Shown here piece after piece: positions 8,456 through 17,326 of a DNA stretch of 64,000 nucleotides. Within the stretch, counting starts at the first letter, position 1. Each line of letters starts with the position of its first letter. The notes under the pieces are model-generated. The model ran no database searches, was not told the origin of the DNA, and was given only the letters and a program-made list of their open reading frames with translations. This stretch comes from an uncultured Bacillota bacterium (GTDB taxonomy: Bacteria; Bacillota; Clostridia; Oscillospirales; Oscillospiraceae). The stretch is taken from assembly GCA_947573385.1 (NCBI GenBank), contig CANPFP010000001.1, positions 18,946-82,945 on the forward strand, written 5' to 3'. The position numbers and the translations under genes were made by a program.

Positions 8456-9469
8456 ATGAAAAAGAAAATTACTGCTCTCCTGCTGGCCATGTCCATGGCC
8501 CTGGCCCTCGCCGCCTGCGGCGGCGGAAACCCCGGCACTCCCTCTAGCACCGGCAGCAACCCCAGCACCCCCTCTACAGGCAGCGGCACTTCCTCCGCTG
8601 GCGGCGACGTTATCAAGGCTGTCTACTGCGCTTCCATGAACAACGAGTCCCAGGCCTTTGCCTACAAGATGTTCCAGAAGCATGAGGCCGAGTTTGGTAT
8701 GAAGGTCGACGTTCTGGACGACCAGGGCGATGCCGCCAAGCAGGCCGAGAATGTGCAGCAGGCCGCTGCTCAGGGCTATCAGTGGATCATCGCCAACCCC
8801 TGCGATGCTGCTGGTCTGGTAACTGCCTACAAGGCCATCAAGGAAAACAACCCCGACGTGCTCCTGTCCACCTACTCCGCCGACATCACTGAGGAAGCCT
8901 ACCGCGACTTCTTCGTGGGCATCAACGACACCGAAGCCGGCATCACCGCCGCCAACGCCTTTATCGAGAAGTTCCCCAACGGCTGCAAGATGGTCGAGAT
9001 CGGCGGTCAGGCCGGCCACAACGCCCAGATTCTCCGCCACGACGGCTTCATGTCCGTTATGAAGGATCACCCCGAGTTTGAGATTCTGGACTGCCAGAAC
9101 ACCGAGCACTGGGCCTCTGACGAGGCGCAGGCCATCGCCGAGGACTTTGTTACCAAGTATGGCGACGACATCGAGGCCGTCTTCTGCCACTGGGACAACG
9201 GTGCCACCGGCATCATCAACGCCCTCCAGGCTCAGGGCATGAACGACGTGCTCATCGTGGCCGTGGACGGCTGCCGCGCCGGCTTCGATCAGGTCAGCGA
9301 CGGTACCCAGTATGCCACCATTATGAATAACTTTGAGACCGACTCTGTGGACTCCATGACCCTGGCCGTGAAGGCCCTGAAGGGTGAGGAGGTCCCCTCC
9401 ACCAACTTCATCAAGATGGATATCGTTACCCTGGACAACATTAACGACTTCACCGCTCCCGAGTGGTAA
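8456..9469 (+). CDS. Sugar ABC transporter substrate-binding lipoprotein (RbsB type)
   Basis: 337 residues. A lipoprotein signal (MKKKITALLLAMSMALALAA, then Cys) is followed by a Gly/Ser/Thr/Pro linker and a periplasmic-binding-protein type I fold of the ribose/galactose family. The mature protein would be anchored outside the membrane and deliver ligand to the permeases encoded downstream. AGGAGGA lies 5 bases before the ATG at 8456. A hairpin after the gene separates it from the ATPase, the usual way of making more binding protein than transporter. The specific sugar cannot be read from the sequence. Confidence 0.92.
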   Translation: MKKKITALLLAMSMALALAACGGGNPGTPSSTGSNPSTPSTGSGTSSAGGDVIKAVYCASMNNESQAFAYKMFQKHEAEFGMKVDVLDDQGDAAKQAENVQQAAAQGYQWIIANPCDAAGLVTAYKAIKENNPDVLLSTYSADITEEAYRDFFVGINDTEAGITAANAFIEKFPNGCKMVEIGGQAGHNAQILRHDGFMSVMKDHPEFEILDCQNTEHWASDEAQAIAEDFVTKYGDDIEAVFCHWDNGATGIINALQAQGMNDVLIVAVDGCRAGFDQVSDGTQYATIMNNFETDSVDSMTLAVKALKGEEVPSTNFIKMDIVTLDNINDFTAPEW

Positions 9470-9484
9470 GCGAATGAACCAAAA

Positions 9485-9515
9485 GGGCTCGCTTCGTTTC
9501 GAGCGAAGCGGGCCC
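9485..9515 (+). terminator. Hairpin between binding protein and ATPase genes
   Basis: A 12-bp stem with one mismatch (GGGCTCGCTTCG paired with CGAAGCGGGCCC, loop of 7) starts 15 bases after the stop. It has no T-run, so it probably acts as a 3'-stabilising or partial-termination hairpin inside the operon. Confidence 0.55.
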
Positions 9516-9638
9516 TTCCTGATATCAGGCGGGTTTTAGGCTGCCCTGGAACACTCCCCCGCCGTCCAGGGCATCAAAAAGCCCGCTGGGACGCGCAGCG
9601 GTGCCGCAGCGCAAATTTGATGTAACGAGGAGATTGGC

Positions 9639-11126
9639 ATGGAAACTAAAAACAGCGAGTACATCCTTACCATGTCCCATGTGAACAAGAGCTTCCCCGG
9701 CGTCAAGGCCCTGGATGACGTATCCATCCGGGTCAAACGGGGCGAGGTCCACGGCCTGGTGGGCGAAAACGGCGCCGGCAAATCCACGCTGATGAAGATT
9801 CTCTCCGGCGTCTACACCAAGGACAGCGGCGAGGTGGTCTTCGACGGGCAGGTCATTGAGAAGACCACCCCTGTGGAATCCCTCAACCGGGGCATGAGCA
9901 TTATCTATCAGGAGTTTAACCTGGTGCAGACCATGACGGTGGGCGAAAACATCTTTATGGGCCGCTTTAAGGAAGTGGGCGGCATGCGGGGCACCCACAA
10001 GAAGGCCCGGGAGCTGCTGGACAGCATCGGCAGCAAGATCCGAACCCACACCTTGGTGAAGGACCTGTCCACCTCTGAGATGCAGATGGTGGAGATCGCC
10101 AAGGCCTTGTCCTTCAATTCCAAGCTCATCATCATGGACGAACCCTCCAGCTCCCTCACCGCCGACGAGCTGAAGGCCCTGTTTCAGATTGTCCGCCAGC
10201 TGGTGCAGCAGGGCATCTCGGTGATCTACATAAGCCACAAGCTGGACGAAATTTTTGAGCTGTGCGACAGTATCACCATCATGCGGGACGGCCACGTTAT
10301 CGACAGCAAACCGGTGGCCGATCTCACCCGGGCCGAGATGATTACAAAGATGGTGGGCCGGGAGATCGAGAACGAGTACCCGCCCCGCCCCGAGTGCGTA
10401 GGCGATGTGCTGCTGGAGGTGAGCAATCTCAACTCTCACAAGCTCCACGACGTATCCTTCCAGCTGCACCGGGGCGAAATTCTTGGCCTGGTGGGCCTGG
10501 TGGGAGCGGGGCGCACCGAGATGATTCGGGCCCTCTTCGGTGCGGACCATGTCCGCTCCATTGACGTGAAGATGGAGGGCAAGCCCGTCCATATCAAAAA
10601 TCCCCGGGACGCCATCGCCCTGGGCATGGCCCTGGTCCCTGAGGACCGGAAGCTGCAAGGTTTGGTGCTCCCCTTCAGCGTGGGCGCCAACATCTCCATG
10701 GCCGCCTTGAAAAACATCTCCAGCGGGCCGCTGAAGGTGGTCAACGGCTCCAAGGAGAAGGAGCTCTCCCAGCGCCAGATTGAGGACCTGCTCATCAAGA
10801 CCCCCTCGGCCGAGACCAAGGTGGTCTCTCTGTCCGGCGGCAACCAGCAGAAGTGCGTTCTGGGCCGCTGGCTGGAGATGAACCCCAAGGTACTGATTTT
10901 AGACGAACCCACCCGCGGCATCGACGTGGGCGCCAAGTTTGAAATTTACCTGCTGATGAAACGCATCGTGGAAAACGGCGGCTCCATCATCCTCATCTCC
11001 TCGGAGCTGCCCGAGGTGCTGAATATGAGCAACCGGGTGCTGGCCGTCTGCGAGGGCCGGATCACCGGCGAGTTTAACCCCGTTACCGACTCCGTGGACA
11101 CCATCATGGATAAGGTGTTGGGTTAA
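9639..11126 (+). CDS. Sugar ABC transporter ATP-binding protein (RbsA/MglA type)
   Basis: 495 residues with two fused ABC domains. The first has Walker A GENGAGKST, signature LSTSEMQMVEIAKAL and Walker B LIIMDEPSSSL. The second has the degenerate Walker A GLVGAGRTE typical of the RbsA/MglA/XylG family, signature LSGGNQQKCVLGRWL and Walker B VLILDEPTRGIDVGAK. It energises uptake by the two permeases that follow. CGAGGAGA lies about 7 bases before the ATG at 9639. The 12-base gap to the next gene indicates a single transcript. Confidence 0.94.
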   Translation: METKNSEYILTMSHVNKSFPGVKALDDVSIRVKRGEVHGLVGENGAGKSTLMKILSGVYTKDSGEVVFDGQVIEKTTPVESLNRGMSIIYQEFNLVQTMTVGENIFMGRFKEVGGMRGTHKKARELLDSIGSKIRTHTLVKDLSTSEMQMVEIAKALSFNSKLIIMDEPSSSLTADELKALFQIVRQLVQQGISVIYISHKLDEIFELCDSITIMRDGHVIDSKPVADLTRAEMITKMVGREIENEYPPRPECVGDVLLEVSNLNSHKLHDVSFQLHRGEILGLVGLVGAGRTEMIRALFGADHVRSIDVKMEGKPVHIKNPRDAIALGMALVPEDRKLQGLVLPFSVGANISMAALKNISSGPLKVVNGSKEKELSQRQIEDLLIKTPSAETKVVSLSGGNQQKCVLGRWLEMNPKVLILDEPTRGIDVGAKFEIYLLMKRIVENGGSIILISSELPEVLNMSNRVLAVCEGRITGEFNPVTDSVDTIMDKVLG

Positions 11127-11138
11127 GGAGGGATGGCA

Positions 11139-12128
11139 ATGAAAAAGACACAAAAAATCGACTCTCAGACCGTCATCCGCTTCATCATGGACCATATGCT
11201 GGTGGTCATCCTCATCGCACTGGCCATCATCACCGCCATGGTGGAGCCCAAGTTCCTCAAGGTCAGCAACCTGACCAACATCATGCGCCAGTTCGGCGCC
11301 CTGTCCTTTGTGGCCCTGGGCCTGACCTTCGCCATCATCTGCGGCTTTATTGACCTGTCCATCCCCGGCATGCTGAATATCTGCGCCGTCATGTCGGTCA
11401 TTCTGGTCAACCCCCTGGGTCAGGTGGGCGCGCTGATTATGACCCTGATCTTTGGCCTGTTCGCCGGCTTCCTCAACGGAGCCCTCATCACCCGAAGCGG
11501 CGGCACCACCCAGGCGGAGGGTTTGTTTATCACCTTCGGCATGTCACAGGTGTGGTCGGCGGCGGCCATGCTCATCAGCGACGGCAAGACCCAGCAGCTG
11601 CGCTGGTGCGACAGGCCCTACACCATTTTTAAGTTCATGGGCAGCTACAACGTCTTCGGGGTGATTCCCATTGCCATGGTCCTCTTTGTGGCTGTCATGC
11701 TGATTTTGAACTTCTACCACAAGCGGACCTACTCCGGCCGCTGCATGTCCCTGGCCGGCGGCAACAAGACCGCCGCCAACCTGGCGGGCATTCATGTCAA
11801 CGTGACCATCATGCGTACCCTGGCAATCGGCGGCATGATGACTGCTATGGGCGCACTGATGCTGGTCAGCCGGGTCACCAACGCCTCCCCCACCGTGGGC
11901 CTGGGCTACGACAACGACGCCATCCTCTCGGTGGTGGTGGGCGGCACCTCTCTGGCCGGCGGCAAGGGCAACGTGCTGGGCACCATGCTGGGCGTGCTGC
12001 TGGTCACGCTGCTGTCCAACTGCATGAACCTGCTGGGCGTGTCCAACCATATGCAGTATGTGATGAAGGGCGCGGTTCTGATTTTCGCCATCTGGGCCGA
12101 CAACCGCAAGAACCTGCATAGCAACTGA
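11139..12128 (+). CDS. Sugar ABC transporter permease (RbsC type), subunit 1
   Basis: A 329-residue membrane protein of the ribose-type permease family, with about nine hydrophobic segments and the conserved LSVVVGGTSLAGGKGNVLGT cytoplasmic region that contacts the ATPase. I chose the ATG at 11139 because AAGGAGGG ends 6 bases before it; the in-frame ATG at 11133 touches the ribosome site. A second, different permease gene follows 13 bases later, so the channel is probably a heterodimer, unlike the RbsC homodimer. Confidence 0.9.
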   Translation: MKKTQKIDSQTVIRFIMDHMLVVILIALAIITAMVEPKFLKVSNLTNIMRQFGALSFVALGLTFAIICGFIDLSIPGMLNICAVMSVILVNPLGQVGALIMTLIFGLFAGFLNGALITRSGGTTQAEGLFITFGMSQVWSAAAMLISDGKTQQLRWCDRPYTIFKFMGSYNVFGVIPIAMVLFVAVMLILNFYHKRTYSGRCMSLAGGNKTAANLAGIHVNVTIMRTLAIGGMMTAMGALMLVSRVTNASPTVGLGYDNDAILSVVVGGTSLAGGKGNVLGTMLGVLLVTLLSNCMNLLGVSNHMQYVMKGAVLIFAIWADNRKNLHSN

Positions 12129-12141
12129 GGAGGTGTGAAGA

Positions 12142-13143
12142 ATGGAACAGAAGGCTTATACATTACAGGACAGAGCCAAGGGCTTCGGCACCTTCCTCTA
12201 TGGGCATAAGGCCATCGCCGCCATCGCCCTGCTCTACCTGATTATGCTGTTTTACAGCTTCGGCAATACCACCAGCTTCTTCTCCAGCTACTCCCAGACG
12301 CTGATTTTTCAAAAATCCACCGTCAACATTATTGTGGCCTGCGGCGTTACCTTCGCGGTTATGGTCCACTCCATCGACCTGTCCATCGGCGGTATGCTGG
12401 CTCTGTCCGGCGTGCTGGTCATCAAGTTCATGGAGGTCATGCCCGCCTGGCTGGCCATCATCTGCACCATCGCCATCGGCATGCTGGTGGGCGCCGTCAA
12501 CGGCTTCTTCATCGTCCACCAGAAGCTGGAGGGCTTCATTGTCACCCTGGGTATGGGCGTACTGCTGAAGGGCGTCGCCCTTCAGCTCACCAACGCCCAC
12601 CCCATCTCCGCCGACCTGTCCTTTAACGACCTGGCTATGGGTAACCACCTGGTCTTCGGGCTGGCCAAAATCCCCAACATGGTCATTATCATGCTGCTCA
12701 TCGTGCTGATCTTCAGCCTGATTCTGCGGTACACCCAATTTGGCCGGAACATATACGCCATCGGCGGCGACTACGGCGTGGCTGAGTACGCCGGCGTCCC
12801 CGCTGTGCGGCAGAAGTGGATGGCCTTTATCCTCTCCGCCGGGCTGACCACCGTGGCAGGCATTGTCAACTCCTCCTACCTGTGCGCCGGCAACGCCAAC
12901 TATGGCGACATGACCGCCATGATCGTCAACTGCGCCGTGGTGGTGGGCGGCACCTCCATGGCAGGCGGTGTGGGCGGCGTGTGGCAGTCCGCCATCGGTG
13001 TGCTGTTCTTCTCCGCTCTGGAGATCACCCTGCAGAACCTGGTGCCCAACGCCTATATCATCCAGCTTATTCAGGGCTTCGTCATCGTGGCCATCCTGTT
13101 CCTGGACAGCTATGACAACAAGCGCAAGCGCGAGCAGGTGTAA
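12142..13143 (+). CDS. Sugar ABC transporter permease (RbsC type), subunit 2
   Basis: A 333-residue membrane protein, same family as the preceding gene but clearly divergent in sequence. Family landmarks are TFAVMVHSIDLSIGGMLAL near the N-terminal third and VVVGGTSMAGGVGGVWQSAI near the C-terminal third. GAGGTGTGAAG precedes the ATG at 12142. It is the last transporter gene of the operon and is followed 32 bases later by the AroE-like dehydrogenase gene. Confidence 0.9.
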   Translation: MEQKAYTLQDRAKGFGTFLYGHKAIAAIALLYLIMLFYSFGNTTSFFSSYSQTLIFQKSTVNIIVACGVTFAVMVHSIDLSIGGMLALSGVLVIKFMEVMPAWLAIICTIAIGMLVGAVNGFFIVHQKLEGFIVTLGMGVLLKGVALQLTNAHPISADLSFNDLAMGNHLVFGLAKIPNMVIIMLLIVLIFSLILRYTQFGRNIYAIGGDYGVAEYAGVPAVRQKWMAFILSAGLTTVAGIVNSSYLCAGNANYGDMTAMIVNCAVVVGGTSMAGGVGGVWQSAIGVLFFSALEITLQNLVPNAYIIQLIQGFVIVAILFLDSYDNKRKREQV

Positions 13144-13175
13144 CAACTTAATAGATCGGAAAGGTCGTGTCTTCT

Positions 13176-14042
13176 ATGAAAGAGCAAAACTATCTGGACA
13201 ATCTGGTGGGCGTATTCGGCCAACCCGTGGCGGAGAACCCCGGCGTGGTCATTCAGGACGCCGCCTTCCAGGCGATGGGCCTGGAGCGCTGGCACTTTCT
13301 CACCCTGGACGTGGACAAGGATCAGCTGGAAAACGCCATCAACGGCCTGAAGGCCTTCAAAATGCGGGGCATCAACTGCACCATCCCCCACAAGATTTCG
13401 GTGATGCAGTATCTGGACGAGATTTCCGAGAGCGCCAAACTCATCGGCGCAGTGAACATGATCGTTAACGATAACGGCCGTCTCTTCGGCGAGAACACCG
13501 ACGGCAAGGGCTTTATGATGAGCCTGGCCTCCAACGGCGTGGAGGTGGCCGGCAAAAAGACGGTGGTCTTCGGCGCCGGCGGTGCGGCTCGGGCCATCTG
13601 TGTGGAGATGGGACTGGCCGGCGTGGCTGATATCACCATTGTCAACCGGGCCCAGGACCGCCCCTTGGGCGACGCCCTTATGGATATCCTGCGCAAGAAC
13701 ACCAAAACCGAATGCCGCTACATCGACTGGGACGGCCCCTTCTCCATCCCTGAGGGCACCGACGTCGTGGTCAATGCCACCTCCGTGGGTCTGTACCCCG
13801 ATGTGGATGCCATGCCCAATATCGACCTGGACTCCATCAAGCCCACCATGTTTGTCCAGGACGTAATCCCCAATCCCACCGAAACCGCCTTCATCCGTGA
13901 GATGCGCCGCCGGGGCATCCCCTGCGCCACCGGGGCGGGCATGCTCATCAACCAGGCCGCGCTGAATATCGAGATGTGGACCGGCCAGAAGCCGGACAAG
14001 GACGTTATGTACCAGGCCTTGGAGAAAGCTCTGGGCGACTGA
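13176..14042 (+). CDS. AroE-like (shikimate dehydrogenase family) oxidoreductase with altered substrate site
   Basis: 288 residues with the two-domain fold of shikimate/quinate dehydrogenases. The catalytic Lys73 (CTIPHK) and Asp109 (ENTDGKG) are present, as is the NAD(P) glycine loop GAGGAA at 133-138 and the C-terminal GAGMLINQAA motif. The N-terminal serine motif that holds the shikimate carboxylate (Ser-x-Ser in AroE) is replaced by AENPG at residues 19-23. I infer it is not the house-keeping shikimate dehydrogenase but an NAD(P)-dependent dehydrogenase for the transported compound. The ATG at 13176 is preferred over the GTG at 13167, which lies only 2 bases after the ribosome site. A strong bidirectional terminator follows. 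Confidence 0.85.
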   Translation: MKEQNYLDNLVGVFGQPVAENPGVVIQDAAFQAMGLERWHFLTLDVDKDQLENAINGLKAFKMRGINCTIPHKISVMQYLDEISESAKLIGAVNMIVNDNGRLFGENTDGKGFMMSLASNGVEVAGKKTVVFGAGGAARAICVEMGLAGVADITIVNRAQDRPLGDALMDILRKNTKTECRYIDWDGPFSIPEGTDVVVNATSVGLYPDVDAMPNIDLDSIKPTMFVQDVIPNPTETAFIREMRRRGIPCATGAGMLINQAALNIEMWTGQKPDKDVMYQALEKALGD

Positions 14043-14053
14043 TCTCCACAGAA

Positions 14054-14090
14054 AACCGGGTCCAGCTGAGTAAATCAGCCGGACCCGGTT
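14054..14090. terminator. Bidirectional terminator between aroE-like and dpaL genes
   Basis: AACCGGGTCC pairs with GGACCCGGTT, and the stem continues inward (one mismatch, then GCTGA/TCAGC) to a 5-base loop. It lies between two convergent genes, with short T-rich flanks on both sides, and can end both transcripts. Confidence 0.85.
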
Positions 14091-14101
14091 CTTTGCTGTG
14101 T

Positions 14102-15304
14102 TTATATGGCAGGATATGCTCCGTCCCAGACAATTTTACGGTAGTTCTCCGGATCGGTGTCCCCCTCGGTAGAGAACAGCAGCGCCCGGCTGGAGCCGTC
14201 CAGCTCCAGGTCCTCCCGCAGCTCCCGGCAGTCGTCGTCCTCCATCAGGACGGAGATCACCCCCATGCCCACGGCTCCCGACTCCCCCGCCGTCACCGCC
14301 GGGTCGCCCTTCACCGGAGCGGCCAGCATCCGCATCCCCCGGGCGCTCACCCAGTCGGGGCAGGACACAAAGGCGGTGGCGTGGCTGCGCAGGATGTCCC
14401 AGGAAATGGGGTTGGGCTCGCCGCAGGCCAGCCCCGCCATGATGGTCCGCAAGTCGCCCCCCACCATGCGCATCTTGCCGTCCCCGGCTATGGCGCTCTG
14501 ATAGTGGCAGTCCGCCGCTTCCGCCTCCATAACCACAAATTTCGGCGGATGTTCCGGATAGCGGTTGACAAAATAACCGGCCACGGCCCCCGCCATACTG
14601 CCCACACCCGCCTGGAGGAACACGTGGGTGGGACGCTCCTCCATCTGCTCCGCCGCCTCGTCGGCCATGGTGGCATAGCCCTGCATAATCCAGGAGGGTA
14701 TCTCCTCATACCCCTCCCAGGCGGTGTCCTGAATCACTACGCCGTGGGCCGTCCCAGCGGCCTCAGCGGCGGCCATGCGGACACAGTCGTCGTAGTTGAC
14801 CTCCTCAATGGTCACCTGAGCGTCTTCCTTGGCGATGTTGTCAAAGCGGCTTCTGGCACTGCCCTTGGGCATGTGGACTACCGCCTTCTGTCCCAGCCGG
14901 CTGGCCGCCCAGGCCACTCCCCTGCCGTGGTTGCCGTCGGTGGCGGTAAAAAAGGTGGCCTGCCCAAATTCCTCCCGGAACCGGGCGCTGGTGAGGTATT
15001 CATAGGTCAGCTCCGACACATCCCGTCCCAGCTCCCCGGCGATATGCCGGGCAATGGCAAAGGAGCCCCCCAGCACCTTAAAGGCGTTGAGACCGAAACG
15101 GAAGGACTCGTCCTTGACCCACAGGCCACCCAGGCCCAGCCGCCGGGCCATGCCGTCCAGCCGGACCAGCGGGGTAGCGGCATACTGGGGAAAGGAGCGG
15201 TGGAAAGCCCGGGCCTTGGCCGCGTTTTCCAGGGACATAATGCTCAGGCAGCTGTCCCCGCTGGGGGGCAGGCGGTTCAGGGTCCATTTCATGCGGTCGG
15301 TCAT
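14102..15304 (-). CDS. dpaL: Diaminopropionate ammonia-lyase
   Basis: A PLP enzyme that breaks 2,3-diaminopropionate into pyruvate and two ammonia, through a 2-aminoacrylate intermediate. The 400-residue protein matches the family length. The PLP lysine is Lys76 in FRFGLNAFKVLGG, and the motif TDGNHGRGVAWAA is the phosphate-handling Asn-His loop. The start at 15304 has GGAGGA 7 bases upstream; an in-frame ATG at 15319 precedes that ribosome site. The upstream neighbour is RidA, which hydrolyses 2-aminoacrylate, a fitting partner. D-serine or other small amino acids are possible side substrates. Confidence 0.9.
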   Translation of the reverse strand: MTDRMKWTLNRLPPSGDSCLSIMSLENAAKARAFHRSFPQYAATPLVRLDGMARRLGLGGLWVKDESFRFGLNAFKVLGGSFAIARHIAGELGRDVSELTYEYLTSARFREEFGQATFFTATDGNHGRGVAWAASRLGQKAVVHMPKGSARSRFDNIAKEDAQVTIEEVNYDDCVRMAAAEAAGTAHGVVIQDTAWEGYEEIPSWIMQGYATMADEAAEQMEERPTHVFLQAGVGSMAGAVAGYFVNRYPEHPPKFVVMEAEAADCHYQSAIAGDGKMRMVGGDLRTIMAGLACGEPNPISWDILRSHATAFVSCPDWVSARGMRMLAAPVKGDPAVTAGESGAVGMGVISVLMEDDDCRELREDLELDGSSRALLFSTEGDTDPENYRKIVWDGAYPAI

Positions 15305-15343
15305 CCTGTTCTCCTCCATTCAAAACAATTGATTTCCGTATAA

Positions 15344-15382
15344 AAAAACGCCGAAGGGGACAGGCCCTCTTCGGCGTTTTTT
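15344..15382 (-). terminator. Intrinsic terminator after ridA
   Basis: AAAAACGCCGAAGGGG pairs with CCCTCTTCGGCGTTTTTT around a short loop, giving a classic GC stem with T-runs on both strands. It lies 2 bases past the ridA stop and 40 bases before the dpaL start, so dpaL probably has its own promoter or depends on readthrough. Confidence 0.85.
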
Positions 15383-15384
15383 GC

Positions 15385-15759
15385 TTACCGGACCGCCACG
15401 GCCTCGATCTCAAACAGGGCGGCCTTGGGCAGGGCCGCCACCTGAACACAGGAGCGCGCCGGGGCCTCGCCGGGGAAGTATTTGGCGTAGATAGCATTGA
15501 TGGCGGCAAAATCGTTCATATCCGCCAGAAAAACAGTGGTTTTGACCACATCTCCAAAGTCCATCCCGGCAGCATTCAAAACAGCCTTCAGGTTGTCCAG
15601 CGCCTGAGCGGCCTGGGCTTCCACCCCCTGGGGCAGCTCACCAGTGGCCGGAATCAGGCCCAGCTGGCCGGAGGTATACAGGGTATTGCCCGCCAGCTTG
15701 GCATGGCAGTAGGGCCCCACGGCGGCGGGGGCGTTTTGAGCGGTAATAGTTTGATTCAT
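15385..15759 (-). CDS. ridA: RidA/YjgF/TdcF-family enamine deaminase
   Basis: A 124-residue member of the RidA family, which hydrolyses reactive 2-aminoacrylate and similar enamines to keto acids and ammonia. Family landmarks are APAAVGPYCHA near the N-terminus, LYTSGQLG, and the C-terminal PARSCVQVAALPKAALFEIE, which contains the active-site Arg and Glu. The start ATG at 15759 has GAGGAGGG 5 bases upstream. It stands just upstream of dpaL, whose reaction makes 2-aminoacrylate, so a local protective role is likely. Confidence 0.93.
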   Translation of the reverse strand: MNQTITAQNAPAAVGPYCHAKLAGNTLYTSGQLGLIPATGELPQGVEAQAAQALDNLKAVLNAAGMDFGDVVKTTVFLADMNDFAAINAIYAKYFPGEAPARSCVQVAALPKAALFEIEAVAVR

Positions 15760-15820
15760 AAAAACCCTCCTCATGTTGTATTTCTTACCATAGTATAAAA
15801 AGCTTAAAAAAGCAAGCGAT

Positions 15821-17269
15821 TTATCTGCTGCGTCTCAGCAGCTCGCAGGTCATCTCATACACCCGCCGGACAGAGAGCACATTCAGCCGCTCCTGATAGG
15901 AGTGGATATCCCGAAGCTCCGGACCGGCGGAGACCACATCCAGGCCGGGAATTTTCTCCGCAAACAGGCCGCACTCCAAACCGCCGTGGGTGCCCTGGAT
16001 CACGCCATCTCTTCCGCTGACTGTCTTATAGGCCGCCAGAACGTCCTCCCGCAGGGCAGACTGCCGGTTGTACTGCCAGCCCGGGTAGTCCCCCTGCCGA
16101 ATAACAGTACCCCTCTCACTGCCCACAATGGCCCGCACCTTCTGTACCGCCATAGCCTTCTGAGAGGCGATGGAGGAGCGGACAGAGATACTGAAATGAA
16201 GCCCGTCCTCCTCCATTCCCATCACACCAAGATTCATGGAGGTCTGCACCAGTCCCGGAAAATCCACGCTCATGGCCTGGACTCCCTGGGGCAGGGCCAG
16301 CAGGGTGCGCAGCATCCGAAACGTGACTTTGACGGACAGAGCACTGTTCAGCTCGGTCTTTTCGCACCTCAGCGCGATACCGCTGTCGCAGCCGGCGTAC
16401 TCATTTGTCAAAACATCGCCGAACTCCCGGATAAATTCCTCAAAATCCCCCGCCCGGTCCGCCGGAACGGCCACCTCAGCCCGGTTTTTGGGGCAGATCA
16501 CATTGTCAAACCTGCCACCCCGGATATCGCTCAGTCTCAAGCCCTGAACGCGCTCCATCGCGCTGTACAGCACACGGACCATCGTCTGGTTGGCGGACGC
16601 CCGTCCCCTGTGAATCTCCGTTCCCGAGTGACCGCCCTGCAGACCGTCCAGGATAACGGCATAGCCGGTCTCCCCGTTCAGCCCGCTCCGGCTTCCCGCC
16701 AGAAAACAATCCAGCCGTACCCCTCCAGCACAGGAGACGGTAAATACCCCCTCCTCCTCTGAATCCAAATTGAGCAGTTTTCTCCCCTTCAGGTCGGAGC
16801 AGTCCAAGGCGCGGGCGCCGCCCATGCCGGTCTCCTCGTCCACGGTAAACACCGCCTCCAACGGAGGGTGGGGCAGGGTATCGTCGGCCAAAATGGCCAG
16901 GATCATGGCCACGGCAATCCCGTCGTCTCCGCCCAGGGAGGTCCGGTCCGCCCAGATCCACTCCCCATCGGTAACCAGGTCCAGCCCCTCTGAGGACATA
17001 TCCTTGGGGCAGTCCTCCGTTTTCACACACACCATGTCGATATGGCCCTGAAGAATAACCGGTTCAGCCCCCTCATAACCGGGGGTGCCCTCCTTCCAAA
17101 TGACCACATTGTTTACCTCATCCTGCCGCCAGCGCAGGCCCAGCTCCCGGGCAAAACGGACGCACAGGTCACTGATCTGCCTGGTGTTGCCGCTGCCGTG
17201 GGGGACAGAGCAGAGCATTTCAAAGTATGCAAACACATTTTGGGGCTCCAGCCCGGATAACACCGCCAT
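15821..17269 (-). CDS. pepD: Aminoacyl-histidine dipeptidase (PepD, M20 family)
   Basis: A 482-residue zinc dipeptidase (beta-Ala-His type or Xaa-His). The metal ligands stand in the family motifs: GHIDMV with its His and Asp, the bridging SLGGDDGIAVA, and DEETGMGGA with the catalytic and metal-binding Glu pair. Length and motif order match PepD and not PepV or PepT. AGGAG lies about 9 bases before the ATG at 17269. It releases amino acids from dipeptides in the cytoplasm. It runs in the same direction as ridA, 62 bases upstream of that gene, with no terminator seen between them. Confidence 0.93.
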   Translation of the reverse strand: MAVLSGLEPQNVFAYFEMLCSVPHGSGNTRQISDLCVRFARELGLRWRQDEVNNVVIWKEGTPGYEGAEPVILQGHIDMVCVKTEDCPKDMSSEGLDLVTDGEWIWADRTSLGGDDGIAVAMILAILADDTLPHPPLEAVFTVDEETGMGGARALDCSDLKGRKLLNLDSEEEGVFTVSCAGGVRLDCFLAGSRSGLNGETGYAVILDGLQGGHSGTEIHRGRASANQTMVRVLYSAMERVQGLRLSDIRGGRFDNVICPKNRAEVAVPADRAGDFEEFIREFGDVLTNEYAGCDSGIALRCEKTELNSALSVKVTFRMLRTLLALPQGVQAMSVDFPGLVQTSMNLGVMGMEEDGLHFSISVRSSIASQKAMAVQKVRAIVGSERGTVIRQGDYPGWQYNRQSALREDVLAAYKTVSGRDGVIQGTHGGLECGLFAEKIPGLDVVSAGPELRDIHSYQERLNVLSVRRVYEMTCELLRRSR

Positions 17270-17326
17270 ATCATTGTTCTCCTCGCACCAAAATAACCGT
17301 CCTGTCTCCGGCAGGACAGCCGCCGC

